A stretch of DNA of 64,000 bases from an uncultured Eubacteriales bacterium (GCA_902781095.1 CACZHW010000005.1:1-64000), one strand, 5' to 3'; shown: positions 1-9,214, numbered from the stretch's first letter. The notes: generated by a model not told the origin, from the letters alone. Numbers and translations: made by a program.

Positions 1-49
1 TATTCGACAACCCTTGCCTCTTTTCCTTTTGGTTTCTTTTGGCTTTTGC

Positions 50-80
50 AAAAAATCTCACATCCTTGTTGGATGTGAGA
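50..80 (-). terminator. Terminator of the tRNA cluster
   Basis: A perfect 10-bp stem with a 5-base loop is followed on the minus strand by a run of six T. It lies about 50 bp past the last tRNA gene (Lys-CTT), so it should end the tRNA transcript. Confidence 0.85.
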
Positions 81-95
81 CTTTGTTGATGGTCT

Positions 96-121
96 GACAC
101 CGGTCCGTTTGGACCGGTGTC
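96..121 (-). terminator. Second hairpin after the tRNA cluster
   Basis: An 11-bp perfect stem (arm GACACCGGTCC) with a 4-base loop sits between tRNA-Lys and the T-rich terminator. It has no T run of its own. It may stabilise the 3' end or act as a processing barrier before the real terminator. Confidence 0.5.
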
Positions 122-127
122 TTCGCA

Positions 128-203
128 TGGTGCACCTTCAGGGACTCGAACCCTGGGCACCCTGATTAAGAGTCAGGTGCTCTACCAACTGAGCTAAAGG
201 TGC
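128..203 (-). tRNA. tRNA-Lys(CTT)
   Basis: The cloverleaf folds fully: acceptor GCACCTT/AAGGTGC, anticodon loop CTCTTAA, T-arm GGTTCGAGTCC, CCA encoded. It is the last gene of the eight-tRNA cluster. Confidence 0.95.
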
Positions 204-205
204 AA

Positions 206-279
206 TGGAGCGGGTGATGGGAATCGAACCCACGTAGCCAGCTTGGAAGGCTGGAACTCTACCATTGAGCTACACCCGC
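206..279 (-). tRNA. tRNA-Gly(TCC)
   Basis: Acceptor GCGGGTG pairs with CACCCGC. Anticodon loop is CTTCCAA on a CCAGC/GCTGG stem. CCA is encoded. Confidence 0.95.
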
Positions 280-282
280 AAA

Positions 283-357
283 TGGAGCGGTAGACGAGAT
301 TCGGACTCGCGACATCCACCTTGGCAAGGTGGCACTCTACCACTGAGCTACTACCGC
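283..357 (-). tRNA. tRNA-Gly(GCC)
   Basis: Acceptor GCGGTAG pairs with CTACCGC. Anticodon loop is TTGCCAA on a CCACC/GGTGG stem. CCA is encoded. Confidence 0.95.
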
Positions 358-361
358 AAAT

Positions 362-445
362 TGGTGCGGGTGAAGAGACTCGAACTCATACGCCGTGTGA
401 CAACAGATCCTAAATCTGTCGCGTCTGCCATTCCGCCACACCCGC
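362..445 (-). tRNA. tRNA-Leu(TAG)
   Basis: This class II tRNA is 84 nt including CCA and has a long variable arm. Anticodon loop is TTTAGGA on an ACAGA/TCTGT stem. Confidence 0.95.
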
Positions 446-458
446 AAGATCACAAAAA

Positions 459-534
459 TGGTGATCCATTGGGGATTCGAACCCCAGGCACCCTGATTAA
501 AAGTCAGGTGCTCTGCCAGCTGAGCTAATGGATC
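459..534 (-). tRNA. tRNA-Lys(TTT)
   Basis: Acceptor GATCCAT pairs with ATGGATC. Anticodon loop is CTTTTAA. CCA is encoded. Its anticodon arm is almost the same as that of the downstream Lys(CTT), so both lysine codons are covered by the cluster. Confidence 0.95.
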
Positions 535-537
535 ATT

Positions 538-613
538 TGGCTGGGGTGGCAGGATTCGAACCTTGCGCATGCGGGAGTCAAAGTCCCGTGCCTTGCCGCT
601 TGGCTACACCCCA
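538..613 (-). tRNA. tRNA-Gln(TTG)
   Basis: Acceptor TGGGGTG pairs with CACCCCA, discriminator G, anticodon loop CTTTGAC, CCA encoded. Confidence 0.95.
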
Positions 614-639
614 TCGTCTTGCTGTATCAACAGTAAAAG

Positions 640-717
640 TGGGGTGAGTAGTGGGATTCGAACCCACGACCTCCAGGGCCACAACCTGGCACTCTAACCA
701 ACTGAGCTATACCCACC
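640..717 (-). tRNA. tRNA-His(GTG)
   Basis: Anticodon loop is TTGTGGC. A G at position -1 faces C73, the identity feature of bacterial tRNA-His, so the given end includes G-1. CCA is encoded. Confidence 0.95.
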
Positions 718-720
718 ATC

Positions 721-797
721 TGGCGCGCCTGGAGGGGCTCGAACCCACGGCCCACGGCTTAGAAGGCCGTTGCTCTATCCAACTGAGCTACAGGCGC
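721..797 (-). tRNA. tRNA-Arg(TCT)
   Basis: Acceptor GCGCCTG pairs with CAGGCGC. Anticodon loop is CTTCTAA on an ACGGC/GCCGT stem. CCA is encoded. It is the promoter-proximal gene of the cluster. Confidence 0.95.
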
Positions 798-845
798 ACG
801 GTCCGCGGCTCTATGGCGCTGCGGCGTTCCCGCTGACAGGTAGAG

Positions 846-874
846 ATTATACCTGATTACCCATGAACTGTCAA
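846..874 (-). promoter_or_regulatory. Consensus sigma-70 promoter of the tRNA cluster
   Basis: Reading leftward: TTGACA at 874-869, a 17-bp spacer, TATAAT at 851-846. Both hexamers match the consensus exactly, as expected for a strong stable-RNA promoter. tRNA-Arg begins about 50 bp downstream. Confidence 0.92.
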
Positions 875-966
875 GCACTTTCCTCGAAAATAGCAGCCCG
901 GTTTCCGCATCATCTTTACGGGTTCATCCTGCCGTTTGTCCTGTCAAAGGTAACGATTGATACCTT

Positions 967-1806
967 TTAATGTGCCACGTTTCCGGAAACAGCCACTCCC
1001 CTGCGCAGAACCTTGCCGTCTTTTACCAAAGCAGGCCGGAGCGTCCGTTCTTCGCCGACCGTCGGAAGCACTTCAAACATCGCTCTGTCTTCCGGGCTAT
1101 AGGTCTTTGCGTCGATTCCCATCAGGCGCAAATACTGCTCTGCATCCGTCAGGCTCTGCTGCGCAAGTTCCTCCCTGCCCGTCAGTTTGGCTTCCATGAG
1201 GCTTTCCAGCAAAGAAAGCAGCGCATCGTCTGCAGAAGCGTCCAATCGGATCCGGCTCTCTCTGTCGACGGCTTCCAGGTCCGCAAGACATGTATCTGCC
1301 GCACGGCACAGTTCCAGCAGCGCGGCAACCAGCCGGTCCGCATCACAGCTGACAACTCCCCTGGCCTGTGTCCTCGTTCCCGGCATCTCCATCCTTTTCG
1401 CACCGAAAACCATCATCGCGCCAATTACCGTAACAAGCGCCGGTGTAATCTGACCCGCCAGCGCTTCATAAGCCGCAACCGCCAGCAGAACAATTCCGCC
1501 CGCCAGCGGCACTTTGGAGATTGCTTTCTGAATGCCGGTCGACTGGTCCTGCGTTATGACAAGTTCTCCCTTGGCTGTACACGCACTGATGAGCTTCGGC
1601 GCCGCGTGATACACCGCCAAAACAGCCTGACTCCGCTGTCTGGCCGTGTCCTCTTCCGTATCCTGCGCGATTGTCACCGCTATCTGTTCCATCGTTCTCT
1701 GCACGACAGCGATGGATTCCTCCACCGTGTTGCACAGCATGAGCTTTTCCCTTAACGCGTTTTTCTCTCTTTCAAACGCGGAAACAACTGTCATTGGAAC
1801 CCCCAC
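967..1806 (-). CDS. Membrane-anchored protein of unknown function
   Basis: No family was recognised. The 279-residue product has a charged, helical N-terminal third (about residues 10-75). Two hydrophobic segments around 100-140 (rich in LAGGIVLLAVAAYEAL and ALVTVIGAMMVFGA) probably form a membrane hairpin. The C-terminal half is acidic and helical. The longest frame starts at a GTG behind GGAAG. An ATG four codons later (1794) lies behind GGGGG and is equally plausible. The gene sits 27 bp after the transglutaminase gene on the same strand, so the two are probably cotranscribed. The pairing suggests a shared envelope role, but that is inference only. Confidence 0.7.
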   Translation of the reverse strand: MGVPMTVVSAFEREKNALREKLMLCNTVEESIAVVQRTMEQIAVTIAQDTEEDTARQRSQAVLAVYHAAPKLISACTAKGELVITQDQSTGIQKAISKVPLAGGIVLLAVAAYEALAGQITPALVTVIGAMMVFGAKRMEMPGTRTQARGVVSCDADRLVAALLELCRAADTCLADLEAVDRESRIRLDASADDALLSLLESLMEAKLTGREELAQQSLTDAEQYLRLMGIDAKTYSPEDRAMFEVLPTVGEERTLRPALVKDGKVLRRGVAVSGNVAH

Positions 1807-1833
1807 TTTCTTCCATTCAACAAAGATTTGCGC

Positions 1834-3198
1834 TTACAGGTCTTCACACTTCTCCAGGATCCGTTCCACGCGGAAATCGCTCCGCATAAGTCCTCTGTCT
1901 TCATACTCAATCTCTGCTGTCTGGCTGTCATACGGGTCGTAGCGCATGAATTTCTTCGGCGGAACGAACTCCTGCTGCAGTGCGCTGTCGTAAACAACCC
2001 GCCAGGGATCCAGATTGCCAAAGTAGAAATTCCATCTCTCCAGATTTCCTGCACGGTACGCGCTACCGCCAAATGAGCCATCGGCATACAGCCAGCCGTA
2101 CGGTTCCACATAAAAACGAGCCCAGTCATGCATGCCCGCGCCCCACGGAGGCACATAAAGCCCGGATTGCCAGCGGGCCGGTATACCCGAGACCCGGCAG
2201 AGCGTGATAAACAGCAACGCATGCATCCCGCAGTCGCCCATCTGGCCGGCTCCAAAGTATTCCGGTATGCAGGTCTTGAACGCATATGGCGGCACATACC
2301 GGTAACGACAGTTGACCGTTACATAATCATAAAACCGTCTGGCTTTGATCAGCGGGTTCTGCGTGTCACCGGCCAGCTCCTGCGCCAGTTGGCGGATAAA
2401 AGGCGTGAAACGGATCTGCGGCAGGACTTCTTCCGTATCGAATTCCGGCTGCCGGCTGAGCACTGCCTCAGGTTTCGGGTCACAGTAGTTTGCCCGAATC
2501 GTCCATTCGGCAACCGTTGAGAAGCACATCCCTGTTTTGTATTCGACGTCCCACAGGGCCGTCCGCTGTCCGCAAGTCTCATCCGACAGAACCGCACCGT
2601 CGGGAGAAGTGACGATTGCCCCCGGACGGCACTGTGCATCGTCGACCGGCAGCGGCAGGTATACCCGGATGCGCTCCCCGGGGCGTTCTGCCTCCGGCTT
2701 CAATGTGACGGTCGTCTTCATTCTGAAACGGCACGCTGCGCTGCCGTTCTTCTTCATCTCTGCAATCTTCCCGTCCAGCAGACGCGTATGCTCCAGTCCG
2801 GCGCGCACGGCATGCGCATCAGTCAGCCGTGCCTGCAGCTCCGGGCGCGTTTTGATTGCGGTATCCACACAGTCCTCATGATAATGCGGTTTGCCCTGCA
2901 GGTATATCCAGTCACAGGTTCCGTCATCCGTCAACTTCTGCAGTTCTTCCCGCGTGAAACCCTTAACTGCGTTACAAAAACGGGACAGCGTCTCTTCTTC
3001 ATCCATCGGATAGACGGAAGGCAACTCGTCCAGCACCCTCTTTTCAAAAACCAGCCGCTGCTTGAGGATGTCCGGCACTCTGCCGTCTTTCAGCCGCAGA
3101 TCGATTAAGCGGTATGCCCTTTCCAGATCGCCGTACCGGATGACCCTTTCAATATCCTCCGGAAGCGGACAGCTGAGGATGTCGAGGTTTTTATACAT
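1834..3198 (-). CDS. Transglutaminase-like domain protein
   Basis: The 454-residue protein has a transglutaminase/protease-like core in its C-terminal half. The catalytic Cys lies in GDCGMHALLF, the His in MHDWARFYVEPYGW and the Asp in YADGSFGG, in the usual Cys-His-Asp order. The preceding region looks like a beta-sandwich, and the N-terminal 150 residues are helical. No signal peptide is visible. The frame stays open to 3423, but the start is set at the ATG at 3198 because GGAGGAG lies just before it and because the extra N-terminus overlaps ftsH. Substrate is unknown; the family includes peptidases as well as cross-linking enzymes. It follows ftsH by about 60 bp, across a GC-rich hairpin. 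Confidence 0.8.
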   Translation of the reverse strand: MYKNLDILSCPLPEDIERVIRYGDLERAYRLIDLRLKDGRVPDILKQRLVFEKRVLDELPSVYPMDEEETLSRFCNAVKGFTREELQKLTDDGTCDWIYLQGKPHYHEDCVDTAIKTRPELQARLTDAHAVRAGLEHTRLLDGKIAEMKKNGSAACRFRMKTTVTLKPEAERPGERIRVYLPLPVDDAQCRPGAIVTSPDGAVLSDETCGQRTALWDVEYKTGMCFSTVAEWTIRANYCDPKPEAVLSRQPEFDTEEVLPQIRFTPFIRQLAQELAGDTQNPLIKARRFYDYVTVNCRYRYVPPYAFKTCIPEYFGAGQMGDCGMHALLFITLCRVSGIPARWQSGLYVPPWGAGMHDWARFYVEPYGWLYADGSFGGSAYRAGNLERWNFYFGNLDPWRVVYDSALQQEFVPPKKFMRYDPYDSQTAEIEYEDRGLMRSDFRVERILEKCEDL

Positions 3199-3230
3199 GG
3201 GCTCCTCCTTTTCAAGCAAATACGGGAAAT

Positions 3231-3250
3231 CCCTCCGCTTGCGCGGAGGG
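3231..3250 (-). terminator. Hairpin between ftsH and the transglutaminase gene
   Basis: An 8-bp GC-rich stem (CCCTCCGC/GCGGAGGG) starts 7 bp past the ftsH stop and is followed by ATTTCCCG rather than a clean T run. It probably ends part of the ftsH transcription and lets the rest through. Confidence 0.45.
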
Positions 3251-3256
3251 TGTAGC

Positions 3257-5230
3257 TCATCGAATTTCAATGTCCGGATCAAACGTATCCTGTTCAGGCT
3301 TTGCCTGCGTGTCCTCCGGTTCCGGATCGCTTTCCTTCGATCCGTCTGTCGGATCGTTGTCTTCCGCCTTCTGCTCTTCGCCGGCTGGAAGCTGATTGGG
3401 CTGGAGGATGGCCATGAACTCAATTCCCGTTATCGTCTCTTTTTCCAGCAGAACTTTGGCCGCCTTATGGAGCTTTTCCACGTTGTCGGTCAGTATCTGA
3501 AGTGCGCGGTTGTAACAGGAGGCGATGATTTCCCTTACTTCAGCGTCGATACTGCTCGCCGTCTCGTCAGAGCAGACAAGTTGCGCATCGCCTGTGACAT
3601 ACTGCCCGCTCTGCGTTTCCAGGGCCATCATGCCGAAGGTTTCGCTCATGCCAAGGCGCGTGATCATCGTCCGGGCCAGTTTGGTTGCCCGCTCGATATC
3701 GTTGCTGGCCCCGCTGGTAATCCTGCCGAATATCAGGGCTTCTGCCGCGCGGCCGCCGCAAAGCGTCGTAATCTGATCCAGGATTTGCTCGCGGGTCATC
3801 AGAAGGCGCTCTTCTTCATCCACCTGCATCGTGTATCCCAGCGCGCCGGACGTCCGCGGAATAATCGTAATCTTTTGAACCGGCGCGGCGTTCTTGAGCG
3901 TGGCCGCAACCAGCGCATGACCGATCTCATGATAAGAAACCGTCAGTTTGTCTCTCGGAGACACAACCGCGTTCTTCCTCTGATAACCGGCAATGACCGT
4001 TTCAATCGCTTCCTCCAGATCTCTCTGTGAAACGGCCGTCCTTCCGGCTTTAACCGCGGCAATAGCGCCTTCATTGATGATGTTGGCCAGTTCTGCACCG
4101 GAGCATCCGCTTGTAGCACGGGCGATCTGCGTATAATCGATGTTGGGTTCCGTTTTCACTTCTTTCGCGTGAACCCGCAGTATCGCTTCCCGCCCGGCCA
4201 GGTCCGGCAATTCGACCGGTATCCGCCTGTCAAATCGTCCGGGGCGCAGCAAGGCTTTGTCGAGAATCTCCGGTCTGTTGGTCGCGGCGAGAATCACGAC
4301 GCCTTTACCTGCGTCAAATCCGTCCATCTCTGTCAGCAGCTGATTCAGGGTCTGCTCTCTCTCGTCATTTCCGCTGAATCCGGAATTGTCACGGCGTTTG
4401 CCGATGGCATCGATTTCGTCGATAAAGACAATGCAGGGTGCCTTCTCTCCCGCTTGTTTAAACAGATCCCGCACACGGGCGGCGCCCATGCCTACAAACA
4501 TTTCGACAAATTCAGAACCCGAAATGGAGAAGAACGGAACCTTTGCTTCTCCCGCTACTGCCTTGGCCAGCAGGGTTTTACCCGTGCCGGGAGGGCCTAC
4601 CAACAGAGCGCCCTTCGGCAGTTTCGCGCCGATATCACGGTACTTTTGCGGATCGTGAAGAAAATCTACGATTTCCTTCAAAGCTTCTTTAGCCTCGTCT
4701 TCACCCGCGACGTCGTCAAACGTCTTCCCCGTCTGGGCCTCCACATAAATTTTGGCGTTTGATTTGCCGAAAGACATGGAGTTGCCCCCCATGCGGCTGC
4801 TGAGCCGCCGGAACATGAGCGAACCAAACGCATAAAAGATCACCAGCGGCAGCACCCAGCTGAACAGGAACGCAAGAATCGGCGATGTCTCCGCCGGAAC
4901 CACCTGACCGAACTTGACGCCGGCCTCCACAAGCCGGTCTACGATCTTGTCATCCGCGATGACCCGGTTCGTCGTATAATAGGTGGTTTTTCCATCCGTG
5001 GAGCCGGCAATCGCTCCGTCTTTCAACGTGAAAGCGATCTTCGTGTCATTGATTTCAACGGAAACAACCTGCCCCTGCTCAAGAAGGGCCAAGAATTCCG
5101 AGTACTCGACCTGTTTCACACTGTAGCTTTCAATCTGGGGAAACAGCAACGCATTCAGCAACAGTACGACGACAAGTGCCACGATATAATATATGATTAA
5201 AGGTCGGTTCGGATGCTTCTTCTCATGCAT
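3257..5230 (-). CDS. ftsH: ATP-dependent zinc metalloprotease FtsH
   Basis: This membrane-bound AAA+ protease degrades misassembled membrane proteins and short-lived regulators. The 657-residue product has two N-terminal membrane segments (about 11-30 and 118-138) flanking an extracytoplasmic domain. The AAA module carries Walker A GPPGTGKT near 212 and Walker B FIDEID near 270, followed by the second region of homology around [19 protein letters not shown]. The zinc site reads HEIGH, where most FtsH proteins have HEAGH; this still fits HExxH. The last 40 residues are acidic and low in complexity, as is common. It has its own good promoter upstream. Confidence 0.97.
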   Translation of the reverse strand: MHEKKHPNRPLIIYYIVALVVVLLLNALLFPQIESYSVKQVEYSEFLALLEQGQVVSVEINDTKIAFTLKDGAIAGSTDGKTTYYTTNRVIADDKIVDRLVEAGVKFGQVVPAETSPILAFLFSWVLPLVIFYAFGSLMFRRLSSRMGGNSMSFGKSNAKIYVEAQTGKTFDDVAGEDEAKEALKEIVDFLHDPQKYRDIGAKLPKGALLVGPPGTGKTLLAKAVAGEAKVPFFSISGSEFVEMFVGMGAARVRDLFKQAGEKAPCIVFIDEIDAIGKRRDNSGFSGNDEREQTLNQLLTEMDGFDAGKGVVILAATNRPEILDKALLRPGRFDRRIPVELPDLAGREAILRVHAKEVKTEPNIDYTQIARATSGCSGAELANIINEGAIAAVKAGRTAVSQRDLEEAIETVIAGYQRKNAVVSPRDKLTVSYHEIGHALVAATLKNAAPVQKITIIPRTSGALGYTMQVDEEERLLMTREQILDQITTLCGGRAAEALIFGRITSGASNDIERATKLARTMITRLGMSETFGMMALETQSGQYVTGDAQLVCSDETASSIDAEVREIIASCYNRALQILTDNVEKLHKAAKVLLEKETITGIEFMAILQPNQLPAGEEQKAEDNDPTDGSKESDPEPEDTQAKPEQDTFDPDIEIR

Positions 5231-5277
5231 AGGCCTTTCCTTTCCGGGCTTTGGACCCGCGGCAAGTAATTGGGTAA

Positions 5278-5306
5278 ATCATACAGCATCCACCCTGAAA
5301 TGTCAA
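5278..5306 (-). promoter_or_regulatory. Promoter of ftsH
   Basis: Minus strand: TTGACA at 5306-5301, 17-bp spacer, TATGAT at 5283-5278, about 48 bp before the ftsH start. Confidence 0.8.
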
Positions 5307-5386
5307 TGTCAAAAAAAGTCAAACCCTTATTCTTCACAATTCCATCACATTTCCGTAGCTTTGTATCCCCTGCACTGTCTGACAAA

Positions 5387-5420
5387 CGAAAAGGCCGTAC
5401 AGCTTTCACTGTACGGCCTT
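5387..5420 (-). terminator. Terminator of the cmk-plsC-ispH-S1 operon
   Basis: A near-perfect stem (AAGGCCGTACAG / CTGTACGGCCTT) starts 11 bp after the S1-protein stop and is followed on the minus strand by TTTTCGTTT. Confidence 0.88.
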
Positions 5421-5431
5421 GGCTTTGAGAA

Positions 5432-6589
5432 TTACTCGGCATCCACCGGGGTCTCTTCAACCGCCTCGGTAACTTCTTCGGCAGGCACATCCTCAAACTC
5501 GAGGCCCTGCACTTCGGCATTGTAATCCACTTCTTCAGTCAGCGCTTCACGGATAGACAGGCTGATCCGCTTGGCTTCCTTGTCCACCTTCAGCACCTTA
5601 ACGCGGACTTCCTGGCCAACCTGAACGGCGTCTTCCACCTTCGCAATCCGGCGAAGCGCGCACTGGGAGATGTGCACCAGTCCATCCAGACCGGGCTCCA
5701 GTTCCACAAAAGCGCCGAACGTGGTGATGCGGACGACCTTACCCTCGACGATGGAGCCTACCGGGTACTTCTCCTCGGCAGTATCCCACGGCTGCGGCTG
5801 CATCGCTTTCAGGCTCAGCTGAATCCGCTCTTTCTCGCGATCAACACCGGTGATCTTGACCTCGACCTCCTGGCCGGGCGTCACAACGTCAGACGGATGC
5901 TTTACGCGATGCCACGCCAAATCGGTAACATGGATGAGGCCATCCACACCGCCGATATCGACGAAAGCGCCAAAGTCAGTCAGGCGGCGGACGATGCCCT
6001 TCACCACCTGATCCTTCTCGATCGTCTCCCACGCCTTCTTCTTCTCTTCGGCCAGGAATGCCTTGCGGCTTGCGACGATCCGATGCTTCGCCTTGTCCAC
6101 TTCGATGATCTTGACGGTCATCGTCTTGCCCACAAACTCGCCGATGTTCTCGACATAGCGGCGGGAAAGATGAGAAGCCGGGATGAAGGCACGCACACCC
6201 ATCACATCGGCAATCAGGCCGCCATTGACCGCTTCACGGCCGACAGCCTCAACGCAGGATCCCTCGTCGTACTCAGAGACGAGCTTCTCCCAGTTGCGGG
6301 TCGCCAGCACCTTGCGCTCAGAGAGCAGTACGTAACCTTCGCCATCGTTCAGCTTGACCACTTCGGCCTCGATCTCATCCCCAACCTTGGGCTCTGCGGT
6401 CACCAGATCGTTCTTCTTGATGAGTCCGTCAGCTTTGCCGGGAATGTCTACGATCACACCGTCATCGCTCAGCTGGACAATCTGTCCCTTTACAACCTGT
6501 CCGGTGTGCACAGAGGCTTCAGAGTCTTCGAGCATCGCAGCAAAGTCTTCGCTGCTTTCCATCACCTGGGTCTTTTCCATGTCGTCCAT
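5432..6589 (-). CDS. rpsA: 30S ribosomal protein S1-like protein (four S1 domains)
   Basis: The 385-residue protein is built of four consecutive S1 RNA-binding domains, recognisable by repeats such as VVKGQIVQLSDDGVIVDI, VVKGIVRRLTDFGAFVDI and IVEGKVVRITTFGAFVEL. The last two are closest to the consensus. The C-terminus is a short acidic tail. It matches the four-domain S1 of low-GC Gram-positives, shorter than the six-domain proteobacterial form. It lies 90 bp downstream of ispH in the widespread clostridial order cmk-plsC-ispH-S1 and is closed by a clear terminator. It should promote mRNA binding to the ribosome or RNA turnover. Confidence 0.93.
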   Translation of the reverse strand: MDDMEKTQVMESSEDFAAMLEDSEASVHTGQVVKGQIVQLSDDGVIVDIPGKADGLIKKNDLVTAEPKVGDEIEAEVVKLNDGEGYVLLSERKVLATRNWEKLVSEYDEGSCVEAVGREAVNGGLIADVMGVRAFIPASHLSRRYVENIGEFVGKTMTVKIIEVDKAKHRIVASRKAFLAEEKKKAWETIEKDQVVKGIVRRLTDFGAFVDIGGVDGLIHVTDLAWHRVKHPSDVVTPGQEVEVKITGVDREKERIQLSLKAMQPQPWDTAEEKYPVGSIVEGKVVRITTFGAFVELEPGLDGLVHISQCALRRIAKVEDAVQVGQEVRVKVLKVDKEAKRISLSIREALTEEVDYNAEVQGLEFEDVPAEEVTEAVEETPVDAE

Positions 6590-6679
6590 CGGGTTCTACC
6601 TCCTCAAAGTATCCTTTCCAGTCCCCTGGTTAGATACATTTTGTATGATCACGGCGGCGTACCGCCGGGATACACTCTG

Positions 6680-7519
6680 TTAACAGCCGCTTATTTCGCG
6701 GATTCTGCGGCAAACGCGTTCAAGAAGCCATTGCGGCGTGGAAGCACCGGCCGTGACGGCTACCACATCGTCTTTACCGATGCTTCCCCCCGTCAGATGC
6801 TCCGGCGTTTCGATCAGATAAGTGCGCTTGCAACGTTGCCTGCAGGTTTCATAGAGCTTCCGGGTATTGGAACTGTTGTGTCCGCCCACAACCACCGTCA
6901 CATCAGCCTTTGCAGAGAGCTGTTCCGCTTCCCGCTGCCGCTGTCCCGTAGCTGCGCAGATTGTGCGGAAGACCTGTAAATCCGGGATGCGGCTCCGCAG
7001 AACCTCCAGCACGCTCTCGAAAGTCTCTTCTCGCAGCGTTGTCTGTGCGACAACAAGTGCACGTGCAGGAAGCGCCGCGCTTGCTGCCTCTGCGGACGTT
7101 GCCAGCACGACGACGGGAGCGCTGGCCCACCCGGCGATACCCTGTACCTCGGGATGATCGGCTTCTCCGATAATCACGACGGATCTCCCGTCTTCCGCCT
7201 TGCTGACAAGCTGCTGAATGTAGGCAACGTGCGGGCAGGTCAGATCAATCATCGGCAAGCCAAGCGCTTCAATCCGCCGGATCAGCGTGGGACTGACACC
7301 GTGGGAGCGAATCATTACCGTCTCTCCCGGATACGCTTCTTCAGGCGTCGTAATGCATCGTATGCCTTCCCTGGCGAGCCGCTCCACTTCCTGTGGATTG
7401 TGAATGATCGGCCCCAGTGTCGCACACGGCAGTTTTTCTGCCGCACACTCTGATGCGCGCTCAACTGCCCGGCGCACCCCGTAACAGAAACCCGCATGCT
7501 GTCCAACTATCAGTTTCAT
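6680..7519 (-). CDS. ispH: 4-hydroxy-3-methylbut-2-enyl diphosphate reductase
   Basis: IspH (LytB) is the last enzyme of the MEP isoprenoid pathway. It reduces HMBPP to isopentenyl and dimethylallyl diphosphate with a [4Fe-4S] cluster. The three cluster cysteines are visible in AGFCYGV near residue 12, DLTCPHV near 95 and TICAATGQRQ near 190. The substrate-site motifs SHG and GGHNSSNTRKL are present. Length (279) is normal for the bacterial enzyme. In many Clostridia IspH is fused to S1 domains; here the two remain separate neighbouring genes. Confidence 0.96.
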   Translation of the reverse strand: MKLIVGQHAGFCYGVRRAVERASECAAEKLPCATLGPIIHNPQEVERLAREGIRCITTPEEAYPGETVMIRSHGVSPTLIRRIEALGLPMIDLTCPHVAYIQQLVSKAEDGRSVVIIGEADHPEVQGIAGWASAPVVVLATSAEAASAALPARALVVAQTTLREETFESVLEVLRSRIPDLQVFRTICAATGQRQREAEQLSAKADVTVVVGGHNSSNTRKLYETCRQRCKRTYLIETPEHLTGGSIGKDDVVAVTAGASTPQWLLERVCRRIREISGC

Positions 7520-7610
7520 CCGTGCGCGTCAAACGGTTCAACTTACCGTTTTCTCCATCTTTATTTATTCTATACCCTTTGTCTAAATTCCTGCATGATT
7601 TGAAAACTTT

Positions 7611-8279
7611 TTATAAATTTTCTGTTTGGGTTTCCTGTAACGCAGGAGGTAGCGAACGGCCGTTGCTGAGCCGTGCAAAGCTCGCCTCCATTCTTTGCGT
7701 CAATTCCTGACAGGTTTCCTTGTTGACCCTTTGGTTCTGCAGGTCGGATGTCTCAATCGGTTTGCCGATCCGCACCGTGATGCGGTGAAATAGCTTATAC
7801 TGTCCGTCAATATAGACGGGTACAACCGGGCGTCCGCTCCGTAACGCAATCAGCGAGGCTCCGCCCAGCAGCGGCAGCATGTACCCTTTTCTGCTTCTGG
7901 TTCCTTCCGGAAAGATACCCAGGCTGTATTCCTGTTTAAGCACGTCCAGAGCCGTACGCATAGCCGCCATGTCCATGTTGCCCCTGTCAACCGGAAAACC
8001 GTGTGCCATTTTGAAGAGGTGCCCCAGAATGGGAATCTCGAACAGTTCACGCTTCCCCATAAACCGGATTTCACGGTCCCGCGCACACAATGCAAGCGTA
8101 ATGGGATCCAGCAGGCACTGGTGATTGCCCATCAGGATACAGGACTGCCCCCGCGGTACGTTCTCCATACCCTCAAACCGCATAAAAAAGAAGACTTTTG
8201 CGATTACCCAGTACAGCGCGACAATGATGGTATAGACCGGTGTACGTTTTTCCCTGTGAAATTCAGCCCCGTTTTCCAT
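7611..8279 (-). CDS. plsC: 1-acyl-sn-glycerol-3-phosphate acyltransferase
   Basis: PlsC acylates lysophosphatidic acid to phosphatidic acid at the inner face of the membrane. A hydrophobic N-terminal segment (about 15-32) is followed by the catalytic NHQCLLD (Hx4D) motif and by FPEGTRS. The start is set at the ATG at 8279, preceded by GGAGG six bases upstream, giving 222 residues. The frame is open to 8312. The gene overlaps the end of cmk by 17 bp, so translation is probably coupled. Confidence 0.92.
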   Translation of the reverse strand: MENGAEFHREKRTPVYTIIVALYWVIAKVFFFMRFEGMENVPRGQSCILMGNHQCLLDPITLALCARDREIRFMGKRELFEIPILGHLFKMAHGFPVDRGNMDMAAMRTALDVLKQEYSLGIFPEGTRSRKGYMLPLLGGASLIALRSGRPVVPVYIDGQYKLFHRITVRIGKPIETSDLQNQRVNKETCQELTQRMEASFARLSNGRSLPPALQETQTENL

Positions 8280-8940
8280 AGCACGCCTCCACGACAGCCA
8301 GAATCTTCTCAACCGTTTCTTCCTGCGTCAGATCGGTGGAATCGATAATCGTAGCTCCTTCCGCAACGCGGAGCGGATCCGTTTCCCGGTTCATGTCCTG
8401 CCGGTCACGCGCCAGCAAATCAGAGAGAACTTCTTCCATCGGTACGTTCTGCCCCTGCTGCTGCAGCTGCAGCCAGCGTCTTCTGGCCCGTTCCTCAGCT
8501 GACGCAGTCAGGTAGATTTTTACCTTTGCGTCGGGCAGAACCCGCGTGCCGATGTCCCTTCCATCAATCAGCATGTCATGCGTACGCGCAAGTTCCTGCT
8601 GGGCTTTCACCATCTTTCTGCGCACGCCGGGCCACTTGGCTACCGCGCTGGCCGCCGCCGACACCTGCGGTGTCCGCAGCAATCCTGTCACGTCTTCACC
8701 GCACAGAAGGGTTTGCTGGGTCCCTTTCTCGTAACCGACGTCAATCTGCAGCCCTTCGCAGCAGGCTGTCGCCGCCGCCTCGTCCTGCGGGTCAAGGCCG
8801 CTCCGCAAAACACCGATTGCGCAGGCGCGGTACATCGCGCCTGTGTCGAGGTGCAGAATTGACAATCTGGCGGCCACTTCGTCCGCTATTGTTGATTTGC
8901 CTGCTCCTACAGGCCCGTCCAGTGCAATATTAATTGGCAT
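8263..8940 (-). CDS. cmk: Cytidylate kinase
   Basis: This kinase phosphorylates CMP and dCMP with ATP. The P-loop GPVGAGKST lies at residues 9-17, the CMP-binding HLDTGAMYRA near 30, DGRDIGTRVLPDA near 150, and the lid arginines in RARRR near 175. Length (225) is normal. It is the first gene of the operon that continues with plsC, ispH and the S1 protein. Confidence 0.96.
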   Translation of the reverse strand: MPINIALDGPVGAGKSTIADEVAARLSILHLDTGAMYRACAIGVLRSGLDPQDEAAATACCEGLQIDVGYEKGTQQTLLCGEDVTGLLRTPQVSAAASAVAKWPGVRRKMVKAQQELARTHDMLIDGRDIGTRVLPDAKVKIYLTASAEERARRRWLQLQQQGQNVPMEEVLSDLLARDRQDMNRETDPLRVAEGATIIDSTDLTQEETVEKILAVVEACYGKRG

Positions 8941-8982
8941 TTCGTTTCACCCTTTAATCAGAATCTGTATCCATGTTTATTG

Positions 8983-9012
8983 ATTATAGCGTATGGATGC
9001 CGGCCGGTTCAA
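8983..9012 (-). promoter_or_regulatory. Promoter of cmk operon
   Basis: Minus strand: TTGAAC at 9012-9007, 18-bp spacer, TATAAT at 8988-8983, 43 bp before the cmk start. The rest of the divergent gap 9013-9128 shows no further signal. Confidence 0.75.
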
Positions 9013-9128
9013 GTCCCCGCTTTACCGGCCTTGTTTTTCCCACTTCTCTCCACCCCGTCTTCATATTTTCGTACATTGGGCATCTCCGCAGCCACCCGGC
9101 TGACGTCTTTGCTGTCTCTGCGGTTCAA

Positions 9129-9156
9129 TTGTTCCACTTGACCGCCATGTTATAAT
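9129..9156 (+). promoter_or_regulatory. Probable promoter of the small membrane protein gene
   Basis: TTGTTC at 9129-9134, 16-bp spacer, TATAAT at 9151-9156, immediately repeated as TATAATATAAT. The -35 match is weak. Confidence 0.5.
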
Positions 9157-9214
9157 ATAATTAGGGAGTTTTCCCGGGCATCATATTGACAGCGTATAAG
9201 ATTGGAGGCCCGCC

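Noticed and set aside
5672..6979. A 435-codon plus-strand frame
   Set aside because: Antisense to the S1 protein and ispH, no ribosome site, no recognisable motif.
9013..9128. Possible RNA gene or riboswitch in the cmk divergent gap
   Set aside because: No conserved riboswitch motif or strong stem was seen; pyrimidine-rich filler.
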